Shown: piece by piece, positions 62,556 to 64,000 of the stretch
How the letters are laid out: every line of letters starts with the position of its first letter
Position numbering within the stretch: the stretch's first letter is position 1
Source of the DNA: Caballeronia terrestris
GTDB taxonomy: Bacteria > Pseudomonadota > Gammaproteobacteria > Burkholderiales > Burkholderiaceae
DNA length: 64,000 bases
Assembly: GCF_001544515.1 (NCBI RefSeq)
Contig: NZ_FCOL02000005.1
Location: forward strand, 171,425 to 235,424
Direction: 5' to 3'
Notes under the pieces: model-generated
What the model saw: only the letters and a program-made list of their open reading frames with translations
What the model was told of the DNA's origin: nothing
The model's database searches: none
Program-made: the position numbers and the translations under genes

Positions 62556-64000
62556 TTACCTCGAGCCGCCGCCACCGTGACCGCCGCCACCGCCGGAACC
62601 ACCACCATAGCCACCGCCGTGTCCGCCGCCACCAAAGCCGCCGCCGAAACCGCCACCGCCGAAGCCACCGCCAAAGCCACCGCCGTGACCACCGTTGCCG
62701 GCTCCGCCGGGTCCGCCGTTGCCGCCCCCAGCACCCGCGCCGCCGTTACCGGCACCAGCACCCCCGCCGTTTCCGCCGCCCTTACCGCCGCCAGCCCCGC
62801 CGTTTCCACCGTTTCCACCGCCTGAACCGCTACCACCACCGGCGCCACCAGCGCCACCACCCGCGCCGCCTGCACCGGCACCAGCACCGCCGCCGCCCTT
62901 ACCACCGCCGCCGTTTCCGCCACCGGCGCCCGGGCCGCCACTTCCAGCGCCTCCGCCATGACCGCCGCCTGCGCCTGCCCCACCAGCACCGCCGCCGTTG
63001 CCGCCTGCGCTACCGCCGCCGGCACCGCCTGCGCCGCCGTTCCCGCCGCCATTGCCACCACCCGCACCGCCATTGCCGGAACCTCCGCCATGGCCACCGC
63101 CTGCGCCTGCTCCACCAGCACCACCGCCGTTGCCGCCACCGCCTGCGCCGCCAGCACCACCGCCGTTGCCGCCTGCGCCACCGTTACCACCTGCGCCGCC
63201 GCCATGACCGCCGCTGCCGGCCCCACCGTTGCCGCCACCAGCACCACCGCCCGCACCGCCACTGCCAGAACCTCCGCCGTGGCCACCGCCTGCGCCTGCG
63301 CCACCAGCACCACCACCGTTACCGCCTGCGCCGCCGTTACCCGCACCGCCGCCGTGACCACCGTTGCCAGCTCCACCGTTGCCGCCACCTGAGCCGTTGC
63401 CGTTGCCGCCACCGGCGCCACCGCCTGCGCCGCCATTGCCAGAACCTCCGCCATGGCCACCGCCTGCGCCTGCACCACCAGCACCGCCGCCGTTACCACC
63501 TGCGCCACCGTTACCTGCGCCGCCGCCATGACCGCCACTACCGGCCCCGCCGTTGCCGCCACCAGCACCACCGCCTGCGCCGCCACTGCCGGAACCTCCG
63601 CCATGACCACCGCCTGCACCCGCACCACCGGCGCCACCGCCGTTACCGCCCGCGCCGCCGTTACCTGCGCCACCATTGCCGGAACCTCCGCCATGGCCGT
63701 TGCCTGCGCCGCTGCCGCCTGCGCTGCCACCACCCGCGCCGGCGCCATGACCACTGCCACCAGGACCACCGTTGCCGGCGCCGCTGCTACCGCCATTGCC
63801 GTGGCCTTCACCACCTCCGTGGCCTTCACCGCCGCCGTGGCCTACGCCACCGCTGTGACCTTCGCCACCGCTGTGACCTTCGCCACCGCTGTGACCTTCG
63901 CCACCGCTGTGACCTTCGCCACCGCCGTGGCCTTCACCGCCGCTGTGACCTTCGCCACCGCCGTGACCTTCGCCACCGCCGTGGCCTTCACCGCCGCCAT
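62556..64000 (-). CDS. Very long glycine-rich repetitive protein (N-terminus outside window)
   Basis: The minus frame ending at TAA 62556-62558 is open for at least 481 codons to the window edge and is dominated by Gly (GGC/GGT), with Ala, Asn, Ser and His. The part nearest the edge is a tandem GGGEGH/SGGEGH hexapeptide. The middle repeats a block with GGNGGGAGGAGAGGGHGGG and GGAG spacers. The end is GGGFGGG/GGGYGGG/GGGGHGGGGSR. Two other frames are also open by composition (Ala/Val-rich on minus, Pro-rich on plus), but only this frame gives a coherent low-complexity protein with aromatic Gly-rich end. Likely an exported structural, adhesive or ice/desiccation-related protein. Signal and start lie outside. 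Confidence 0.78.
   Translation of the reverse strand, partial: GGGEGHGGGEGHGGGEGHSGGEGHGGGEGHSGGEGHSGGEGHSGGEGHSGGVGHGGGEGHGGGEGHGNGGSSGAGNGGPGGSGHGAGAGGGSAGGSGAGNGHGGGSGNGGAGNGGAGGNGGGAGGAGAGGGHGGGSGSGGAGGGAGGGNGGAGSGGHGGGAGNGGAGGNGGGAGGAGAGGGHGGGSGNGGAGGGAGGGNGNGSGGGNGGAGNGGHGGGAGNGGAGGNGGGAGGAGAGGGHGGGSGSGGAGGGAGGGNGGAGSGGHGGGAGGNGGAGGNGGGAGGAGGGGNGGGAGGAGAGGGHGGGSGNGGAGGGNGGGNGGAGGAGGGSAGGNGGGAGGAGAGGGHGGGAGSGGPGAGGGNGGGGKGGGGAGAGAGGAGGGAGGAGGGSGSGGGNGGNGGAGGGKGGGNGGGAGAGNGGAGAGGGNGGPGGAGNGGHGGGFGGGFGGGGFGGGFGGGGHGGGYGGGSGGGGGHGGGGSR
63801..63998 (-). repeat. 18-bp tandem repeat, 11 units
   Basis: Eleven contiguous 18-base units (plus-strand form GTGACCTTCGCCACCGCT or close variants) run from 63801 to 63998 and reach the edge at 64000. 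Each encodes one hexapeptide (G or S)-G-G-E-G-H of the glycine-rich protein. Copy number may vary between strains. Confidence 0.9.

Noticed and set aside
62695..63207. Pro-rich plus-strand frames
   Set aside because: Antisense shadows of the glycine codons; no ribosome binding sites and no meaningful sequence.
62543..63829. A 428-codon Ala/Val-rich minus-strand frame inside the glycine-rich gene
   Set aside because: It is a by-product of the repeat composition. The glycine frame is open further, to the window edge, and gives a coherent protein end with Gly-aromatic repeats.
62556..64000. Possible CRISPR array because of regular repeats
   Set aside because: Repeats are contiguous 18-bp coding units without unique spacers, and no cas genes are present.
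1..64000. tRNA, rRNA, complete insertion sequences, prophage or toxin-antitoxin pairs
   Set aside because: None was recognised on either strand; the 79-residue gene at 58778-59017 looks slightly antitoxin-like but has no partner.

Overview
The window looks like chromosomal DNA of a Burkholderiaceae beta-proteobacterium, most like Paraburkholderia or Caballeronia. The evidence is the high GC content, a DUF4148 protein and an OmpC-type porin relic of the kind common in that family, the density of LysR, LacI and AraC regulators beside small catabolic modules, and an archaic (Csu-type) pilus locus. I saw no rRNA, tRNA, CRISPR array, complete insertion sequence or phage gene. Taxonomy is inferred from gene content only.

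Left part (1-17.8 kb). A glycoside hydrolase family 3 lipoprotein (cut by the window edge) is divergent from a LacI regulator. An amidase and a BON-domain protein follow. The most distinctive locus is at 4.4-7.9 kb. It holds an unannotated 24-residue pqqA on the plus strand, convergent with a minus-strand pair: a PQQ alcohol dehydrogenase carrying the extra aspartate of lanthanide enzymes, and a protein that fuses a XoxJ/MxaJ-like periplasmic domain to a c-type cytochrome. The pqqA leader contains a hairpin plus T-tract resembling an intrinsic terminator just upstream of the ribosome binding site. Next come two truncated genes (sugar ABC ATPase, zinc alcohol dehydrogenase), a secreted GH15 glucoamylase with a starch-binding domain, DUF4142 and VOC-type proteins, a 2-keto-3-deoxygluconate permease, and an amidase divergent from its likely LysR regulator.

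Middle part (17.8-36.3 kb). HAD hydrolase, a small Cys-rich protein, a catalase-like protein, a lipoprotein, RlpA and a SnoaL-like protein lead to a putative copper module (DUF2946, beta-rich envelope protein, CopC). A Csu-type chaperone-usher operon (two small subunits, chaperone, usher, two-domain tip protein) is followed directly by a hybrid histidine kinase, a REC-GGDEF diguanylate cyclase and a tandem-receiver protein, which suggests c-di-GMP and phosphorelay control of adhesion.

Right part (36.3-64 kb). A LysR pseudogene and a phytanoyl-CoA-dioxygenase-family gene divergent from a LacI regulator precede a porin relic. Then come a nitrilase with GlxA-like and AraC regulators and a cupin, Mn superoxide dismutase, class I fructose-bisphosphate aldolase, and a LysR-controlled operon of CoA-transferase, HMG-CoA-lyase-like enzyme, VOC protein, DctA and a 2-hydroxyacid dehydrogenase. 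That operon could import, activate and cleave an organic acid. An MFS carrier/hydroxyacid dehydrogenase/LysR group, a Bcr-type efflux pump and several single genes follow. The window ends inside a long, extremely glycine-rich repetitive gene on the minus strand whose true frame is easily missed.
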